Positions 8,014 through 16,552 of a stretch of 64,000 nucleotides of DNA are shown piece by piece. Within the stretch, counting starts at the first letter, position 1; each line of letters begins with the position of its first letter. The translations under genes and the position numbers were made by a program. The stretch is from CAZAYP01 sp964489425 [NCBI: uncultured Verrucomicrobiota bacterium]. Lineage in GTDB: Bacteria > Verrucomicrobiota > Kiritimatiellia > RZYC01. The stretch lies in assembly GCA_964489425.1 (NCBI GenBank), contig CAZAYP010000024.1:1-64000 (forward strand), given 5' to 3'. The notes under the pieces were generated by a model. The model was not told the DNA's origin, searched no databases, and saw only the letters and a program-made list of their open reading frames with translations.

Positions 8014-9257
8014 GCCGGTGGCTCCTCGGGCGGCGGTGTCCGGGTGCCGGCCAGGCGGTCCAGCAACCCGGCAAACTGCCGGGCCTGGTCGCGCCGGTCA
8101 AAGTGCCGGCACACATGGTCCCGGCCCTGGCGGCCCATGCGCGCGCGCAGCGCGGGTTGCGCCTTGAGGTCCAGGATGGCCTGGGCGAGCGCCGCGTCAT
8201 CCCCGGGCGTGACGAAGACGCCGCACCCGGCCTCCTCCACGACCTTGCGGATGACGCCGTCGATCGCCAGCAGGATGGGCCGGCCCGCGGCCATGTAGTC
8301 GAACACCTTGTTGGGGTAGTTGGTGGTGAATATCTTGAGCGGCTTGAGGATCGCCAGGCACGCGTCGGCGGCGGCCAGCAGCTCCTTGATTTGGTCCTTG
8401 GGCAGCAGGCCCACGAAGCGCAGGTTGTCCAACCCCTGGTCCCGCGCTTCCTGCTGCAGGCGCTGGCAGTCTTTGCCGCCGCCGGCCACGACCAGCAGCA
8501 CGTCCGGATGCGGTCGCAGCCGCGCGGCCGCCCGCAGCAGGGTGTCCAGATCGTTGGCCGGCCCGACGGCCCCCGTGTAGGCCACGACAAACGCCGCGCC
8601 CAGCTCGAAGCGCGCGCGCGCCGCATCCCCCGGCGTGGCCGGGTCGAACATCCGCGGGTCCACGCCGTTGGGGATCAGCTCGATTTTTTCTGCTGGGACG
8701 TTCAGGGCCAGCAGGTGGTCGCGGTAGGCCGGCGAGTTGACCAGGATGGCGTCCGCCCGCGCGTACAGGAACCGCTCCAGGCCGCGGAAAAAAGCGATGG
8801 TCGCGCGGTGTTTCACCGCGCCAATCCCGACAATCGAGTCCGAGAGCAGGTCGCGGATCTCCAGCAGGAACGGCCGGCGGCGTAGCGCGGCCAGCAGCCA
8901 CGCCGAGCAGGCCTGGAAGATCGGCGGCGAGGTGCCCATGACGACGTCGCACGGCCCCATGCGCCACGCGGCGCGGAAAGACTGCACCATAAAGTGCCCG
9001 AAGGCCGCGAGCCGGCCCGGCACGCTTGCGTGCAGGGTTTTGACCGTGGCCACGCGACAAATGCGCAGGTTGCCGCCGTCGGTGGCCCCGCCTTCCGCGG
9101 TCGCGCCGGCGGCCTGGCCCGAGAGGTAGTTGGCATCGCTGGCCACGACCGAGACCCGCGCGCCCTGGGCGGCCAGGTGTTGGGCAAACTCGTAGTGCCG
9201 CGTGCCCCCGCCTTCCGCCGGGGTGACGAAACCTTGATGGATCAAGACCAGGTGCAT
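8010..9257 (-). CDS. glycosyltransferase family 4 protein
   Basis: 415 residues from ATG 9257 (MHLVLIHQGFVTPAEGGGTRHYE); the frame is open 45 bases further but MHLVLIHQ is the normal GT4 opening with a glycine-rich acceptor loop. The C-terminal half has the retaining GT-B signatures: PNGVDPRMFDP, VVAYTGAVGPANDLDTLL and the FTTNYPNKVFDYMAAGRP segment, where the usual EX7E region lies. It should add a sugar from a nucleotide donor to the growing lipid-linked oligosaccharide. It is the first gene of this sub-operon, downstream of a toxin-antitoxin pair and an approximately 70-base gap. Confidence 0.92.
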   Translation of the reverse strand: MHLVLIHQGFVTPAEGGGTRHYEFAQHLAAQGARVSVVASDANYLSGQAAGATAEGGATDGGNLRICRVATVKTLHASVPGRLAAFGHFMVQSFRAAWRMGPCDVVMGTSPPIFQACSAWLLAALRRRPFLLEIRDLLSDSIVGIGAVKHRATIAFFRGLERFLYARADAILVNSPAYRDHLLALNVPAEKIELIPNGVDPRMFDPATPGDAARARFELGAAFVVAYTGAVGPANDLDTLLRAAARLRPHPDVLLVVAGGGKDCQRLQQEARDQGLDNLRFVGLLPKDQIKELLAAADACLAILKPLKIFTTNYPNKVFDYMAAGRPILLAIDGVIRKVVEEAGCGVFVTPGDDAALAQAILDLKAQPALRARMGRQGRDHVCRHFDRRDQARQFAGLLDRLAGTRTPPPEEPPA

Positions 9258-9328
9258 GGGGGGTTGGCTCAATATCGCTAATTCACAAAGGCCGGCCATC
9301 ATCTCGTGCGGTTTGGTGTACCGTTCTT

Positions 9329-9667
9329 CTAGCGAATTTCAAGGATGGTTGCGAGGGCTTGGCTGATGGCGTTCAGGTTGTCGGACGACAGGGCCTCAAG
9401 TTTCGACTTCAGGCGATGCCTGGCTACGGCGCGGATCTGATCGATCACGGCCACGGCAGGCTGGTTTTGGCAAGTGACCGGGACCGCAATCGGCGGGTGG
9501 GGCTTGGCTGCCGCGGAGAGGGGCACCACGACGACGGTTCGCCGAAGTTTGTTCAGCGTGTCATGCGTGAGCACCACGCACGGCCGCGTCTTCTTGATTT
9601 CGCCCCCCTGGGTTGGGTCAAGGGATACCCACCAAACCTCGCCGCGTGCCACGTTGGGGGCGCTCAT
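9329..9667 (-). CDS. MazF/PemK family endoribonuclease toxin
   Basis: 112 residues, the standard MazF size. The opening RGEVWWVSLDPTQGGEIKKTRPCVVLTHD contains the characteristic RGEVW and KTRPCVVL strands, and VVVVPLS and VIDQIRAV match the rest of the beta-barrel fold. These toxins cleave RNA. The start overlaps the antitoxin stop by four bases, the classical antitoxin-first order. It sits between two polysaccharide operon segments, so it may be a stabilisation module of the locus. Confidence 0.93.
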   Translation of the reverse strand: MSAPNVARGEVWWVSLDPTQGGEIKKTRPCVVLTHDTLNKLRRTVVVVPLSAAAKPHPPIAVPVTCQNQPAVAVIDQIRAVARHRLKSKLEALSSDNLNAISQALATILEIR

Positions 9668-9882
9668 TCCGGCTCCGCGTCCTCAAACGTCTGCCATTCA
9701 TCGATCTCGCGCTCCAGCGCCTTGTCGTGGTTGGCCGCGCGACATGCCGCGGCGAGCGAGTCCTCGTGTTTTGTCAGCACTTCCTGAAGCAACCGGGTGA
9801 CAAGGCGCGACCGCTGCCGGGGCGGGATGGCCACCTGGAACCGGCGCGCCACCGCATCCGGGATGGATAGCGTTATTCTCAT
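9664..9882 (-). CDS. antitoxin of the MazF pair, ribbon-helix-helix-like
   Basis: 72 residues: an N-terminal beta strand plus helix (MRITLSIPDAVARRFQVAI, then SRLVTRLLQEVL) like MazE antitoxins of the ribbon-helix-helix class, and an acidic C-terminal tail (EREIDEWQTFEDAEPE) of the type that wraps and blocks the MazF partner. It should also repress its own promoter, which would lie in the AT-richer 9883-9949 interval. It overlaps the toxin start by four bases. Confidence 0.85.
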   Translation of the reverse strand: MRITLSIPDAVARRFQVAIPPRQRSRLVTRLLQEVLTKHEDSLAAACRAANHDKALEREIDEWQTFEDAEPE

Positions 9883-9949
9883 GGGATCATATTATGCATT
9901 ATGATTTATGTCTGTCAAGGTGGCGGCGGGTGCGCCGTTGTTTGCCATG

Positions 9950-10582
9950 TCAGCGTTGAAGTTCGGCGCGTTTGCTCGCCGCCACCTCGGACGCATGGCT
10001 CGCGGCGGTCTTTGGCCTGTAGTGCCCCGCGATGGCGAGCTTGAACAGGATATCTTCTTCCTGCGTCCCGCACCGGACATTGTGAAGGATCAGGGGGGTT
10101 CCATCGGCAGTCCGCCGGTCCGATACGATCCCGATGTGGTTCTGCCCGCCCCCGAGATCCCACGTGACGATGTCCCCCGGCCAATATTCCGCGGCATCGT
10201 AGCTGGCCGCAACCGACCACGCCTGGCGACCGAAATAACAGGCCAGGTTGGGCACGCGGCGGTGATCAATGTTCGCGTCGGGCGCCTGCAGCCCCCAGAA
10301 CTGCGGGTAGCTGTCAAAGTGGTCCAGCATGTCTTCGTGCAGCAACTGCTGCAGATCAAGGCCCACTTCCCGCAGGGCGCGGACCACCACGTCACAACAC
10401 ACCCCGGTTTCGCGGGGCACATCGCCACCCGGGTACGTCAACTCCCGGTAGGATGGGTCGTACCCCACCGTGACCCCAATCTGGGAGCGAGCAGCGGCCA
10501 CCAATTGCGTGGCGTCCATGTCCGCCGCGGCCGCGCCGGCAACGACGCAGAGCGCCAGCGTGATGAGTCGGCGCGTATTCAT
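9950..10582 (-). CDS. exported DUF1287 protein (putative NlpC/P60-like amidase)
   Basis: 210 residues with a signal peptide (MNTRRLITLALCVVAGAAAA, cleavage near residue 20). The mature part has the DUF1287 pattern: AARSQIGVTVGYDPSYRELTYP, GDVPRETGVCCDVVVRALR with a candidate nucleophile Cys, a HRRVPNL segment, and WPGDIVTWDLGGG followed by NHIGIVSD with a candidate catalytic His. DUF1287 is a periplasmic family with papain-like fold features; a cell-wall amidase or endopeptidase function is predicted but I cannot assert it. It has no obvious link to sugar synthesis. Confidence 0.85.
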   Translation of the reverse strand: MNTRRLITLALCVVAGAAAADMDATQLVAAARSQIGVTVGYDPSYRELTYPGGDVPRETGVCCDVVVRALREVGLDLQQLLHEDMLDHFDSYPQFWGLQAPDANIDHRRVPNLACYFGRQAWSVAASYDAAEYWPGDIVTWDLGGGQNHIGIVSDRRTADGTPLILHNVRCGTQEEDILFKLAIAGHYRPKTAASHASEVAASKRAELQR

Positions 10583-10714
10583 GCGATCAGCGGTTGTATC
10601 TTTCCTTGCGGCGCCCGCCGCGGCGCCCCTCAGGCGGTGGCCATCAGCCTGCGCGGCGACACAGCGCCGCGGCTACAGCAGGACCTTTCCCGGTATTTTT
10701 GCGGGCGGTTTCCG

Positions 10715-10743
10715 ATTCGCGTGTTTCGCGATATTCGTAGTTT
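10715..10743. repeat. solo arm of the ACTACGAATC-type dispersed repeat
   Basis: In the 190-base gap between the DUF1287 and heparinase genes, the plus strand carries a 29-base stretch ending ATATTCGTAGTTT that matches the right arm of the inverted repeats at 17792, 19570, 28429 and 42504. I see no facing left arm, so this is a degenerate or half copy. No gene is visible elsewhere in this gap. Confidence 0.6.
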
Positions 10744-10772
10744 AAACGCATTCTCTGGCTCAAGTATAACGC

Positions 10773-12827
10773 CTATCTCGGCATGGCCATGTCCAGCGTG
10801 GCGCGCTCGATCGGGCGCGGGGAAAAAACCGTGATACTGCGCCAGCGGGCGGCGCGGCCCGTGGCGGTCAGGGCCAGGGCCGGTTCCAACACCCCGTAAC
10901 CGGGCGACCACCAGCCCGTGAACCCATCCGGCACGGCGCGTTGCAATGCGAGGTCCGCGCCGCCGCCTTCGACCTCGAGGGCGACGTGGAAATCGCCGCG
11001 CGGCGTGTGCAGCACGAGGCGGCCGGCGGCCGGGTCCCAGGCGTGGGGGAAATCCGCGAGCAACCAGTGCAGGCGGTATTCGTGCGGTTGGTGGCTCGTG
11101 AGTTCGTCCCGGACAAGCCACTGGTCATCCCCCAGCCGCTGGACTGTGCGTGAGTATTGAACTGGCGCGGGCAGGCGTTGATAGCCGTCATGGCTGCCGC
11201 ACACCTCGCCCGCACGCACCTCGACCCGGCCGCGCGGCCAGGGCAGCCAGGTGAACCGGCTGCTGCCCTTTTCCATGGGGTCGCGGCCGTCCACGGTCAC
11301 GGTGTTGTGGTAGCGGGCGCGGTCCAGTTGGAAGTCGCGCGGCGGGGCGGCGTTGTAGCCGTACGTGCCGGGATCGATCGCGATGTTCTGGCCGCGCCAC
11401 CAGAGGTCAACGTGCAGGAGATCGGCATGTGCGGGCCGGTGGCGGAATCGCAATGGCGCGCGGAACATCAGCCACCCCTCAGTGCCGGACAGCAAGTAGT
11501 AACCGCCGTCGGGCGCCTGATGATCTTTGGAAAGCGGCTTGGCCACGGGCGCGGCCAGGGCCTCGGGGCCGAACAGCCAGAGCAGATCTTCGTCCCATGG
11601 CCCGGGCGCGTACTGGCGCCGGCGGTCGTGCAGCCAGGCGGCCGCCTGGACCACGGGCCGGAAGTCGCCGTAGGCGCAGTTGGACAGCGGCAGGATCAGC
11701 GATCCGTCGTTGTTGCCAAGATTGGGCGCCGCGCCCGTGGCCGGGTCCGTGAGCCGGCCCAGCCAGTCGCCGGCCTGGGCCACGCGCAGCCTGAGCGCCG
11801 GGCTGAACGGTTGCCCGACCACCTCGCCCAGGCGCAGCGCCCAGAGGTACAGCTGCAACACGAGCCGGTGGTACACGCAGGAGTGCTGGGCGAACGATCC
11901 GTCGGCGTAGAGCAGTGCGGCCGCTTGCCGTTCCAGCTCCTCGCGGCCGCGGCGCGCCCAATCCGCCGCGGCGCGGAACTCGGGGAACAGGGCGCCGAGG
12001 GTCCACAGCCCGGCGGCCTCGCTCATGCCGTGGTTGTTGCGCTGGCTCAGGGCGAAGTCCAGGTGCGCGGCCACGCGCCGGCCGCTCTCGGCGAGCGCCT
12101 GGGCCAGGCGGCCAACGCGCGGCGCGGTGGTGGCGGCCGCGTCCATGAACCCGTAGAGCCCGAAACACCAGGCCATGACCCGCAGGCTGGTTTCCTGGCC
12201 GCACTTCCAGTTGGGTCCTTGCTGCGGCGGGTTGTGGGCGCACCAATCCTCGACCAATTGCCAAAACCATTCGGCGTAGCGCGCGTCCGCCGTCCGCCAG
12301 TAGGCCCGTACCAGCGCGTAGACAAAGCCGAACCGGCTCAGTTCCCAGACCCACTTGATGTCGCCGTGCCCGAAATCCCCGATCGTGCTCCAGTGCCGGT
12401 TGGTGGGCATGCGCTGCCCGGATTTGGGGTTGAGCGCCCAATCCGGGGGGAGCCCTGGCGCCAGATCGTGCATCCCAAAATAGCGAAACTGTCCCCGGCC
12501 AACCGCGTCCGCGAGCGCCACGGCGCTGGGTTGGGCTGCGGCCGGATCGTGATCCCAGGCGGCCAGCCATGGCGCATAGGTGGGCCGCTGCGCGGGATCG
12601 AAGAAAAAGCGCGGCGCCTGTGTCCGGCGATAGTCAAGGTAGCGCGCAGGATCGGCCAGGGCGGAATCGGCCAGCGCCGCGGCCAGGGGCCGCGCGTCCC
12701 AAGACGCGGCGGGCAGCAGGCGCTGGTAGTAGCCGCTGCGCATCCGCCACGCGTGGTGCGCGCGGAACAACAGCCAGCTAGGCCCCATGAACCGCAGCAG
12801 CCACCAGGCCTGGCGCGCCGGGTTCAC
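10773..12827 (-). CDS. heparinase II/III family protein (uronate polysaccharide lyase-like)
   Basis: 684 residues from GTG 12827, chosen because the frame upstream to 12935 would overlap the divergent gene and reads as non-domain sequence. The first half is the alpha/alpha toroid of heparinase II/III N-terminal type (for example WKCGQETSLRVMAW, RNNHGMSEAAGLWTLGALF). The second half is the beta-sandwich with HADLLHVDLWWRGQNIAIDPGTYGYN, the family hallmark with a conserved His-Ala-Asp and DPGTY. No signal peptide is obvious. In exopolysaccharide clusters such proteins are proposed lyases or modifying enzymes for the polymer being exported. It is separated from the divergent gene by about 90 bases. 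Confidence 0.9.
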   Translation of the reverse strand: MNPARQAWWLLRFMGPSWLLFRAHHAWRMRSGYYQRLLPAASWDARPLAAALADSALADPARYLDYRRTQAPRFFFDPAQRPTYAPWLAAWDHDPAAAQPSAVALADAVGRGQFRYFGMHDLAPGLPPDWALNPKSGQRMPTNRHWSTIGDFGHGDIKWVWELSRFGFVYALVRAYWRTADARYAEWFWQLVEDWCAHNPPQQGPNWKCGQETSLRVMAWCFGLYGFMDAAATTAPRVGRLAQALAESGRRVAAHLDFALSQRNNHGMSEAAGLWTLGALFPEFRAAADWARRGREELERQAAALLYADGSFAQHSCVYHRLVLQLYLWALRLGEVVGQPFSPALRLRVAQAGDWLGRLTDPATGAAPNLGNNDGSLILPLSNCAYGDFRPVVQAAAWLHDRRRQYAPGPWDEDLLWLFGPEALAAPVAKPLSKDHQAPDGGYYLLSGTEGWLMFRAPLRFRHRPAHADLLHVDLWWRGQNIAIDPGTYGYNAAPPRDFQLDRARYHNTVTVDGRDPMEKGSSRFTWLPWPRGRVEVRAGEVCGSHDGYQRLPAPVQYSRTVQRLGDDQWLVRDELTSHQPHEYRLHWLLADFPHAWDPAAGRLVLHTPRGDFHVALEVEGGGADLALQRAVPDGFTGWWSPGYGVLEPALALTATGRAARWRSITVFSPRPIERATLDMAMPR

Positions 12828-12916
12828 GGCAGCGGCTCCACGGGCGGGTGCGGTGCCGCCTGGAGATCGCGATTGTGCTTGGCATGGCCAAGGCCGCGGT
12901 CTAATGATCCCGGCCC

Positions 12917-14065
12917 ATGAGCGAGGCGTGGCCAACCCGGGACGACCTGTCCCCTGAAGTCCGGCTGCTGTTGTCCGGCATCCGACCCAGCCCGTCCGCG
13001 GCAGACGACGCGGCCTTGGGGCGGCTGCTGGACCGCGCCGTGGACTGGCCTGGCATCATGCGCCTGGCGCGCCGGCACGGCGTGTTCAGCCAGCTGGCCG
13101 GCAACCTCTTCCGCGTCGCGGGGGATCGCATTCCCGCGCCGGTGCGCGACGATCTGCGCCAGGCCCTGCGGTCGAGCGCAGCACGCAGCCTGCTCCTGCT
13201 GCAACTGGCCGGCCGGTTCGTGGACCTGCTCGCCGCCGCGGGCGTGCCGTGCCTGACGTTCAAGGGGCCGGTGCTGGCCGCCCAGGTGTACCCCGACTAC
13301 ACGGTGCGCTATTCCGGGGACCTGGACCTGCTGGTCCCGGCCTCCGGTGCGGGCCGCGCCTGGGACGCGTTGCGGCATGCCGGCTGGCAGCCCCGGCATC
13401 CGGCGGCCCGGCCATTGATCGGCTTGCTCACCATGCTGCGCAACGAAATGAGCTTCTACAACCCGCTGTCCGCTTCCGTGGACCTGCACTGGGCCATGGA
13501 GTTTGCCGGGTTCCGCGTGTGTCGCAGCCCGGACGTGTGGGCGCAGGCCGTCCAGGTGCCGATCGAGGGCCGGGTGTACCGGACGGTATCGCTGGATCAT
13601 CACTTGCTGCATGTCTGTGCGCACGGCGTATACAACCAGTGGCAGGCGCTGCGCTATGTGCTCGACGTGGCCGCGCTCCTGGCCAGCGCGCCCGGCCGGG
13701 ACTGGTCCGTGTCCGTGGCCGTGGCGCACCGCACCGGCCACGCGCGGTTCCTGCGGCTCGGAGCGCACCTGGCCCGCCGCCTGCTGGACGCGCCCGTGCC
13801 GCAAGCGATCGAAAGTGACATGCTGGCAGACGCTCGAACCGAGGCGCTCGCGGACGACATCGCCGCCTATCTTGTGGATCCCGGCCTCCAGCCCATGCGC
13901 CCGCTGTTCCGGCCGCGCTGGGTGTTGCAGGCCATGGACCGCGCGCGCGACCGGTGGCGCTACCGCTGCGACCTGGTATGGCGGCCGCGGTTGAAACAAA
14001 TGTGGCGCGAGGCTCATGGCGCCAAGGCGCGCGGCGCGGCTACCGCCACCCGCGGATCTCCTTGA
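12917..14065 (+). CDS. NTP_transf_5-type nucleotidyltransferase-fold protein
   Basis: 382 residues, the only plus-strand gene in the first 55 kb. It matches the 'uncharacterised nucleotidyltransferase' family common in capsule clusters: a helical N-terminal part (IMRLARRHGVFSQLAGNLF) and the core LTFKGPVLAAQVYPDYTVRYSGDLDLLVP, in which GDLDLLV is the nucleotidyltransferase-fold metal-binding Asp pair, followed by a helical region with DHHLLHVCAHGVY. The biochemical role is not established for the family. Its 3' end overlaps the tail of the convergent acyltransferase gene by 26 bases. Confidence 0.88.
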   Translation: MSEAWPTRDDLSPEVRLLLSGIRPSPSAADDAALGRLLDRAVDWPGIMRLARRHGVFSQLAGNLFRVAGDRIPAPVRDDLRQALRSSAARSLLLLQLAGRFVDLLAAAGVPCLTFKGPVLAAQVYPDYTVRYSGDLDLLVPASGAGRAWDALRHAGWQPRHPAARPLIGLLTMLRNEMSFYNPLSASVDLHWAMEFAGFRVCRSPDVWAQAVQVPIEGRVYRTVSLDHHLLHVCAHGVYNQWQALRYVLDVAALLASAPGRDWSVSVAVAHRTGHARFLRLGAHLARRLLDAPVPQAIESDMLADARTEALADDIAAYLVDPGLQPMRPLFRPRWVLQAMDRARDRWRYRCDLVWRPRLKQMWREAHGAKARGAATATRGSP

Positions 14066-14651
14066 GCACCCGCGCCGGCGTCCCGGCCGCCAGCACCCCC
14101 GGCGGAAGGTCGGACCTGACGACGGACCCTGCGGCCACGACACTGCCGGCGCCAATGGAAACGCCCTTGAGCACGATCACCCCCGCGCCCAGCCAGACGT
14201 GGTCGCCGATCTCCGTGCCCGGCCGCGCCGGGTCGGTTTCGTTCGTGGCGCCACCCGCGAACTCCAGGTGGTGCATGTCGTCGTCCACGATCGTGCAGTT
14301 CCACGAGATGGCGCAGTGGGACCCGATGCGGATCGCATGGCGCGCGCTGATCACGGTGCCGTACCAGATGCTGGTGTGGTCGCCGATGACAATGCGCGCG
14401 GGGGTTCCGCCGGGCAAGCCCATGGCGGAGAGCACCACCCGCTCGTGGATCTCGCTCAAATGGCCCACCTCGATGCGCCCGCGGGCCCGGCGCAGCTTGA
14501 CCTGGGCGTGCAGCACCGGGAATCGGCGCAGGCCCCCGCAGCGCAGGCGGCACTTGGCCCGCGCGATGCCTGCGAGGATCTCGGCCACCCGCCACCACGG
14601 CAAGTCGCGGGCCGAGCTGACATCTTTGGCCAGCGCAGGGGATGGGTTCAT
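14040..14651 (-). CDS. hexapeptide-repeat acyltransferase (LacA/CysE type)
   Basis: 203 residues. The C-terminal two thirds are a left-handed beta-helix with imperfect hexapeptides: IVIGDHTSIWYGTVISA, IRIGSHCAISWNCTIVDDDMH and EIGDHVWLGAGVIVLKGVSI, ending VLAAGTPARVLKEI. The DDDMHHLEFAGG loop carries the His expected to act as base. It should transfer an acetyl or similar group to a sugar hydroxyl. The start overlaps the methyltransferase stop by four bases (ATGA), so the two are co-translated. Confidence 0.9.
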   Translation of the reverse strand: MNPSPALAKDVSSARDLPWWRVAEILAGIARAKCRLRCGGLRRFPVLHAQVKLRRARGRIEVGHLSEIHERVVLSAMGLPGGTPARIVIGDHTSIWYGTVISARHAIRIGSHCAISWNCTIVDDDMHHLEFAGGATNETDPARPGTEIGDHVWLGAGVIVLKGVSIGAGSVVAAGSVVRSDLPPGVLAAGTPARVLKEIRGWR

Positions 14652-15496
14652 GGCCGCACGTCCCCAGGCCCGGCGCCTGTTTTACGCGCAATGATCTGGT
14701 GTGAACCGGGAAACAGCCACGCGCGGCCGAGCAAATCGTCAAGCCGTCGCGCCGCGCCGTAAGACCACGCCTGCCAGCAGGCCGGCGGCAGCACGATCCC
14801 GCCCCGATGGTACAGGATCTCAAACCCATGGCCCTGCAGCACCGCCTCCATGTCCACGGGCGAGAGCACGTTGGGCCTGCGCCGCGCGGGAAATACCTTG
14901 GGCAGCCAGCTCAGCGTATTGCCGTCGAGCACGCAGAACGTGGCGCCGGGCGCCATGGCTGGCGCCAGGCGCGCGATCAGGTCGCGCGCCGGCTTCATCA
15001 GGTTGAACGCGAACATGGAGTGGACGCCGTTCACCGGCGCCCAGCGCTGGTAATCCAGTTCGAGGGTGTTGGCCTCCAGCACCTCGATGTCCAGCGCCCG
15101 GCCCACCTGCTGCTCGTAGAAGGCGCGGCGGCGGCGCAGCACCTGGAGCGCCTGGCGGTCCAGGTCCAGCGCCACCACTCGCGCGCCGCACAGCGCGAGG
15201 TACAGCGTCTGGGTGCCGGACCCGCAACCCAGGTCGATGACCCGCGGGGCTGGCGTGCTGCCGAGCAAATGCGCGGCGGCCCGGCTGAAGGTCTCGCTGC
15301 AGTGGCGCCGGAAAAAATGCCGCCGACCCGGCTGCAGATGGCCGCCACCGCGGTAGTAGGCGGCCAGGTACTCGCGCTCGTCCGGCGCCAGGAACCCCAA
15401 GTCCAACTCGCGGGGGATATTCTCGTACCACGGCCAGGTGTCCCCGCCGCGATCCTGGGCGCTGGGTATGTAAAGCTGGGATTGCATGCCGACCAT
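14648..15496 (-). CDS. class I SAM-dependent methyltransferase
   Basis: 282 residues. Motif I is VIDLGCGSGTQTLYLAL, followed by an acidic motif II strand ARVVALDLDRQAL, which is enough to call the Rossmann-like SAM-binding fold. A later hydrophobic strand (GATFCVLDGNTLSW) fits motif IV. The substrate is probably a sugar or lipid-linked intermediate because the gene sits between an acyltransferase and a beta-propeller gene of the polysaccharide operon, but this cannot be shown. Confidence 0.88.
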   Translation of the reverse strand: MVGMQSQLYIPSAQDRGGDTWPWYENIPRELDLGFLAPDEREYLAAYYRGGGHLQPGRRHFFRRHCSETFSRAAAHLLGSTPAPRVIDLGCGSGTQTLYLALCGARVVALDLDRQALQVLRRRRAFYEQQVGRALDIEVLEANTLELDYQRWAPVNGVHSMFAFNLMKPARDLIARLAPAMAPGATFCVLDGNTLSWLPKVFPARRRPNVLSPVDMEAVLQGHGFEILYHRGGIVLPPACWQAWSYGAARRLDDLLGRAWLFPGSHQIIARKTGAGPGDVRP

Positions 15497-15505
15497 CCTT
15501 GGGAT

Positions 15506-16534
15506 TTAAAAGGGGTTGTCCAGCACAAAGGTGCGCTGGTCGCCTGTTGTTGCCACGGGCGAGAAGTGCAGGCGGTTGGCGGCCGCCTGGCCCTGCGCGA
15601 ACCGCACGTGGCCGTACTGGAACAGCTTGTAGGGCCAGGCGTCCTTGCGGAATGCCGCGAGGCAGCGCCACGCCTCGCCAGCGGCCGACCCCCACACCGT
15701 GGCGCGCGCGTCATGGTTGACCCGGCTGGGCTCGCAGGCGGTGGAGAAGAACAGCCCGGCCCGGGTTTGGCAGCCATAGAGGATGGACCCGCTGACCTCC
15801 TGCATTTTTTCCATCGTCCACGAACCGCGCTCCAGGCGGCAGATGAAGTTCTGGGCCAGCGGCGTGTCGGTGCCGTAATAAATGTAGCGCGGCGTGAACA
15901 GGAGAATCACCGCCCGCGCGTGCTGGTTGCCCTGGATGACCGGCGTCACGGTCTTGAACCGGTCGTGCGAGACCCAGATGGCCGACTCGGCATCCGCGTC
16001 GCCGGTGGTTACCCACAACCCCTTCTCGTAAGGATCGTGAAACACGCCGTGGATGTGGCGCACGTTGGCAAAGGCGCCGATCGCCTGCCAGGATTCGCCG
16101 CCATCGGAACTGCACCAGACATGCACCGGGACGTCGTAAGGCGGTTGGCGCCGGCCATGGTACTCGCCATAGATCAGATTGCCCGCGCCGTCTTCCCCCA
16201 GCACGATCGGCCGCGATCCGCAAATGGGGGTGCTGGCCGGCAGAAAGCTGCCGCGGCTGGGGTCGTACACATGGATGCGGCGGCCAGCCATGATCACCAG
16301 GCGGTCGCGGTGCCGCACCACGTGGTGCACGCCCAGGCGCAGGAGGCGGCGGCTCAGCCGGAACGCGGTTGCGATCCGCTCCGCCGGCGGCATGGGGATC
16401 CGTGCCAGTGGCCGCCAGCGATCATCGCCCGCCCCCCGCCGCCACAGCCGGCCGCCGCGCGACGCGATCATCTCGCGGTCATCCGCCCAGTGGACCAGGC
16501 CTGGAAAAACAGGTTTAGGTTGGGTGTCTGGCAC
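15506..16534 (-). CDS. BNR-type beta-propeller protein of unknown role
   Basis: 342 residues without a signal peptide. Several Asp-box/BNR-like turns are visible (VHVWCSSDGGESWQAIG, IWVSHDRFKTVTPV, VWGSAAGEAWRCL), typical of sialidase-like beta-propellers. Other repeated strands include GLWVTTGDADAESA and RYIYYGTDTPLAQNFICRLE. I recognise similar cytoplasmic propeller proteins in polysaccharide clusters, but a sialidase function is not supported, as I do not see the arginine triad and FRIP box. It lies 18 bases after a glycosyltransferase gene. Confidence 0.7.
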   Translation of the reverse strand: MPDTQPKPVFPGLVHWADDREMIASRGGRLWRRGAGDDRWRPLARIPMPPAERIATAFRLSRRLLRLGVHHVVRHRDRLVIMAGRRIHVYDPSRGSFLPASTPICGSRPIVLGEDGAGNLIYGEYHGRRQPPYDVPVHVWCSSDGGESWQAIGAFANVRHIHGVFHDPYEKGLWVTTGDADAESAIWVSHDRFKTVTPVIQGNQHARAVILLFTPRYIYYGTDTPLAQNFICRLERGSWTMEKMQEVSGSILYGCQTRAGLFFSTACEPSRVNHDARATVWGSAAGEAWRCLAAFRKDAWPYKLFQYGHVRFAQGQAAANRLHFSPVATTGDQRTFVLDNPF

Positions 16535-16552
16535 CGGATTCCACCACGACGA

